Shown in pieces: positions 16,703-19,696 of a stretch of DNA of 19,696 nucleotides. The notes under the pieces were generated by a model. That model was not told where the DNA came from and searched no databases. It worked only from the letters and a program-made list of their open reading frames with translations. The stretch's first letter is position 1. Every line of letters begins with the position of its first letter. This stretch comes from Cellvibrio sp. Lineage in GTDB: Bacteria > Pseudomonadota > Gammaproteobacteria > Pseudomonadales > Cellvibrionaceae. Location of the stretch: the NCBI GenBank assembly GCA_003524365.1, contig DQHS01000313.1, positions 1 to 19,696 of the forward strand, in the 5' to 3' direction. A program made the translations under genes and the position numbers.

Positions 16703-18391
16703 ATGAGAATAATATTACCCCATGTCAAAAAAGTGTTACGCGCAGCAGCTTTCGGCGGCTTGCTTTGTGCTGTGAATGGCGCCTCTGCCGTTGTGTTTCA
16801 GGCCGAAGACTTTACCAGTGCATTCGACACTACCACCGGTAACACTGGCGGAGCTTATCGAACTGGCAATGTCGATATCCAAGCTACGACTGATACGAAT
16901 GGAGGCCATAACGTTGGCTGGATAGCAGCTACAGAATGGCTCAGTTACGCCAATCTCTCTGTTCCCACCACTGGTACTTACACTATACGCGCCCGCGTGG
17001 CCAGTGCCGCTGGCGGCACTCTCTCGCTGGATCTTAATGGCGGCGCGATTCCCTTAGGCACATTAAACGTTCCCGCAACTGGTGGCTGGCAGACGTGGCA
17101 AACAGTCGAAAAACAGGTGCAATTAACTGCTGGCACCTACAGCTTGGGCGTTTACGCCACCACCGGGAACTGGAATTTTAACTGGATTGAAGTAATACCT
17201 GCGCAACCTCCTGTTACCGGGCATCATTTTGAAGCCGAGGCTTATGCCAACGCGAGTGACAATACTCCGGGCAATACTGGCGGTAAACACCGCACCGGTG
17301 ACGTAGATATTGAAGCAACATCGGATACCGGTGGCGGTTTCAATGTGGGTTGGATGGACTCAGGTGAATGGCTGTCATTCAATAATATGAATATTGCCAC
17401 CGCAGGAAATTACAAAATTGAGGCGCGTGTGGCGAGCGGTGGCACTGGCGGTATTGTGTCCTTCGATCTCAACGGCGGCAGTGTAAGCTTGGGCCAGCTA
17501 ACCGTTCCGGCTACTGGCGGTTGGCAAACCTGGAAAACTGTAACCTTGAACGTAAACCTTCCTGCGGGCAATCACAGCTTTGGTGTTTATGTCACTACGG
17601 GTGGCTGGAACCTGAACTGGGTAAAAGTAACACCCGGCGGTAGCGGTCCGGTTGACCCCGATCCGATAGTGACCTGGAGCGATGAGTTTAACTCCATCAA
17701 TACCGCAGTCTGGAACTTTGAAACTGGCGGTAATGGCTGGGGTAACAACGAGCTGCAGTACTACAGCAATGGTACTAATGCCTCTATCCAGTTTGACCCA
17801 CAAGCCAACAGCAATGTGCTGGTTCTCGAGGTGCGCAAGGAAACCGGCGGTGCCTGCTGGTGGGGTGGAAACTGTGGATATACCTCCACGCGGATGAATA
17901 CGCGCCATAAAATGTCCTTTAAATATGGCCGTATGGAAGCCCGCCTGAAGTTACCGCGCACCCAGGGTATTTGGCCTGCGTTCTGGATGCTGGGTGATAA
18001 CTTCAATACCCAAGGTTGGCCACAAGGCGGCGAGCTGGACATTATGGAGCACGTCGGCACCAACAACATCACCTCGGGTGCATTGCATGGTCCCGGCTAT
18101 TCGGGCAATACACCTATCACCGGTCACCTGAATCATGGCACCAGTATTGATTCAGTCTACAAAGTATATGCCGTTGAGTGGGATGCCAATGGTATACGTT
18201 GGTATGCTGATGGCGTTAACTTTTACAGCGTAACTCGCGCCCAAGTGGAGCAATATGGCGAGTGGGTTTATGACCAACCCTTCTGGTTCTTGTTAAATGT
18301 TGCAGTAGGTGGCAACTGGCCAGGCGATCCTGACCACGCAAACTTCACAACCCAACGTATGTACGTGGATTACATCAGGGTTTATCAATAA
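16703..18391 (+). CDS. Secreted GH16 laminarinase (endo-1,3-beta-glucanase) with two CBM6 modules
   Basis: The 562-residue product is predicted to cleave beta-1,3-glucans such as laminarin or callose (EC 3.2.1.39). The signal peptide ends at ASA|VV (29/30). Two CBM6 domains (about 30-166 and 174-311) share the pattern EAE, GNTGG, VDI, VGW, EWL, TGGWQTW and NWNFNW/GWNLNW; such tandem domains usually bind beta-glucan chains. The GH16 domain (about 320-562) carries the signature GGELDIMEHVG, with Glu444 as nucleophile, Asp446 as helper and Glu449 as acid/base. The motif includes the extra Met of laminarinase-type members, unlike the ExDxE of lichenases and kappa-carrageenases. The ATG at 16703 is preferred over the in-frame TTG at 16691 because GGAG lies within the TTG codon region, 6-7 bases before the ATG. 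The domains are joined by a short GSGPVDPDP linker, not polyserine. It is a single-gene unit. Confidence 0.94.
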   Translation: MRIILPHVKKVLRAAAFGGLLCAVNGASAVVFQAEDFTSAFDTTTGNTGGAYRTGNVDIQATTDTNGGHNVGWIAATEWLSYANLSVPTTGTYTIRARVASAAGGTLSLDLNGGAIPLGTLNVPATGGWQTWQTVEKQVQLTAGTYSLGVYATTGNWNFNWIEVIPAQPPVTGHHFEAEAYANASDNTPGNTGGKHRTGDVDIEATSDTGGGFNVGWMDSGEWLSFNNMNIATAGNYKIEARVASGGTGGIVSFDLNGGSVSLGQLTVPATGGWQTWKTVTLNVNLPAGNHSFGVYVTTGGWNLNWVKVTPGGSGPVDPDPIVTWSDEFNSINTAVWNFETGGNGWGNNELQYYSNGTNASIQFDPQANSNVLVLEVRKETGGACWWGGNCGYTSTRMNTRHKMSFKYGRMEARLKLPRTQGIWPAFWMLGDNFNTQGWPQGGELDIMEHVGTNNITSGALHGPGYSGNTPITGHLNHGTSIDSVYKVYAVEWDANGIRWYADGVNFYSVTRAQVEQYGEWVYDQPFWFLLNVAVGGNWPGDPDHANFTTQRMYVDYIRVYQ

Positions 18392-18394
18392 CAC

Positions 18395-18425
18395 AAAAGC
18401 CCCTTCACCAAGTGAGGGGGCTTTT
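18395..18425 (+). terminator. Strong rho-independent terminator after the GH16 gene
   Basis: A 14-bp stem (18395-18408 with 18412-18425, including one G-T pair) closes a 3-base loop and ends in TTTT. It begins four bases after the stop of the GH16 gene. The A-run on the 5' side makes it work in both directions, so it could also serve the converging solute-binding protein gene. Confidence 0.93.
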
Positions 18426-18604
18426 GCTCGCCAAATCAAGACATCAATTTAATCCATTAGGAATTGATTAAAGCATTGTTATATTTACGGGTACTATTTC
18501 TTCAGCGCTAGTCGAGCGTGATTCAGGTACTGCACGTTCACGGATCTTTGTTATGTTGTCCTCAATCAGTCAGACGATTTTTTTAGATGCTGAAAAATTA
18601 TATG

Positions 18605-19474
18605 TTAAGGCAGTTTAATTGTTGCTGGATCAATTAAATATTTTTCATAACCTTTGGGGGCCGTTTCTATCGCATGGTTGGTTAGATTAAATATTTGGCG
18701 GTGCTGAAGATTAGCAAATTGAATGTTTGCATCAAAACGTTCGTGCCAGAGACGCATTATTGAGCCATCTTCGTAAGCCAATTTTAATCCTTCCTCAATT
18801 CGCTGTTTTGCTAATATATCCTTGCTATTTAGATAGTAGAAAAATGGCATCTTGTAAGTTAAAACAAAACTCTCATTATACATAAGATTGCCAATTTCCT
18901 TAAAAGCAGCTAACTCACCAGGTAGTTCGTTTATACCGCGACAAAAAAGATCCGCCCTTCCGCTGGCCACGACTTTGAACAAATTTTGATAACCCTCTAA
19001 TTCTATGACGCGGAAGCCATTTTCACGCAATATAATATTATCCGTCCAATCTATACCCTGCACAATGGAGTAACGGCGCAGCTCTTCAAGTGACTCAATT
19101 GCTTCAATTTTTGCTTTGCTTTGCGGACTAACAAAACAAATTCGCCATCCTAAAAGGCCAAAATCAACGGGGAAATTAATGTAGGTTAGCCCTCCTTTGG
19201 TATGAAATTTAGTTTGGTAACCACGCATTACAACCAAATTCGGGAAAGTATGTTGTTGCAAAATAGCGAAGCGTCGCTTATTTGGAATGTTATCTACCGC
19301 AGTTAATGTAAAGTCACCATATTTCCCGCGCGTTTTTTCCAGAGACATTTTTATAAGTTCATAGCTATAGATATCGAAATTATTTTCGCCTAAAAAATAC
19401 GTCACAGCAAAATCAGCCCGTGAAGTAGAGCTCAATATGAGGATTGCCATTAGCGCGAGTGAACGACGAAGCAT
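18605..19474 (-). CDS. Periplasmic solute-binding protein (family 3 type), stand-alone
   Basis: The 289-residue product starts with a signal peptide (MLRRSLALMAILILSSTSRA|DF). The rest looks like a two-lobed type II periplasmic binding fold of the extracellular solute-binding family 3. Seen features include VMRGYQTKFHTKGGLTYINFP in the first lobe, the LEELRRYSIVQGIDWTDNIILRENGF crossover, and the GRADLFCRGINELPGEL segment typical of the hinge and second lobe. A C-terminal EEGLKLAYEDGSIMRLWHERF helix matches the family ending. There is no ABC permease or ATPase gene next to it, so transport is uncertain; proteins of this kind in related bacteria are often orphans. The start at 19474 has no clear ribosome site but gives a good signal peptide. 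The gene converges on the GH16 gene. Confidence 0.8.
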   Translation of the reverse strand: MLRRSLALMAILILSSTSRADFAVTYFLGENNFDIYSYELIKMSLEKTRGKYGDFTLTAVDNIPNKRRFAILQQHTFPNLVVMRGYQTKFHTKGGLTYINFPVDFGLLGWRICFVSPQSKAKIEAIESLEELRRYSIVQGIDWTDNIILRENGFRVIELEGYQNLFKVVASGRADLFCRGINELPGELAAFKEIGNLMYNESFVLTYKMPFFYYLNSKDILAKQRIEEGLKLAYEDGSIMRLWHERFDANIQFANLQHRQIFNLTNHAIETAPKGYEKYLIDPATIKLP

Positions 19475-19696
19475 ATAGTGGGTTATTAACTGAAGTTGTT
19501 TAAAATCGCATTAACTGCATATTTAGTTATCAATACAGTGCCGATAGGTGTTAGCAGGGCATCACCGAGATTGGTGCCGGGATTTTTGATATTAATACTA
19601 TAGCCTATTTGCTAAAAACAGCTTTCAAACATTTAAAATGGGTAACTTGGTTGCACAAAAGTTCCTGTAGCGCATTTCAAACTGAGTTATAGCCGC
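19475..19696. other. Upstream region of the solute-binding protein gene
   Basis: This AT-rich stretch reaches the window edge with no convincing open frame. On the minus strand TATAGT near 19600 resembles a -10 box but lacks a well-placed -35 box. Nothing else was recognised. Confidence 0.3.

Overview
The window looks like chromosomal DNA from a polysaccharide-degrading gammaproteobacterium of the Cellvibrio/Saccharophagus/Teredinibacter type. The basis is the set of secreted multi-domain glycoside hydrolases joined by long polyserine linkers, the CBM2 and CBM6 modules, and the moderate-GC Gram-negative coding style. No genus is proved by the sequence.

Left part (1-8552), sensing and regulation. 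A very large membrane-bound hybrid histidine kinase (five PAS domains, kinase core, receiver, Hpt) reads leftwards and runs off the window at base 1. Divergent from it is a 4-TM protein with two PAS domains and no output domain; its tandem PAS pair matches PAS2-PAS3 of the kinase in order. Converging on that is a 704-residue membrane-anchored coiled-coil protein of unknown function. Divergent from the coiled-coil gene is a regulator with a membrane-embedded N-terminal half and an AraC-type DNA-binding C-terminus.

Centre (8565-14960), hemicellulose and cellulose attack, all on the minus strand. First in transcription order is a 1399-residue secreted protein with three catalytic domains: GH5 mannanase, discoidin/CBM32-like domain, GH5 endoglucanase, CBM2 and GH6 cellobiohydrolase. 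It is followed 135 bp later by a secreted GH26 mannanase that carries its own discoidin-like and CBM2 modules, closely related to those of the large enzyme. A promoter-like element with a palindrome in its spacer, a terminator between the two genes and a terminator after the second outline the transcription unit. The expected joint job is stripping mannan from cellulose while the CBM2 modules hold the enzymes on crystalline cellulose.

Right part (14960-19696). This holds a poorly coding gap, a soluble TerB-plus-J-domain protein (DjlA-like without its membrane anchor), a 660-bp non-coding leader, a secreted CBM6-CBM6-GH16 laminarinase with a very clear terminator, and a lone periplasmic solute-binding (family 3 type) protein with no transporter genes nearby.

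The most striking object is the three-enzyme mannanase/endoglucanase/cellobiohydrolase polypeptide. No tRNA, rRNA, CRISPR array or insertion sequence was recognised.
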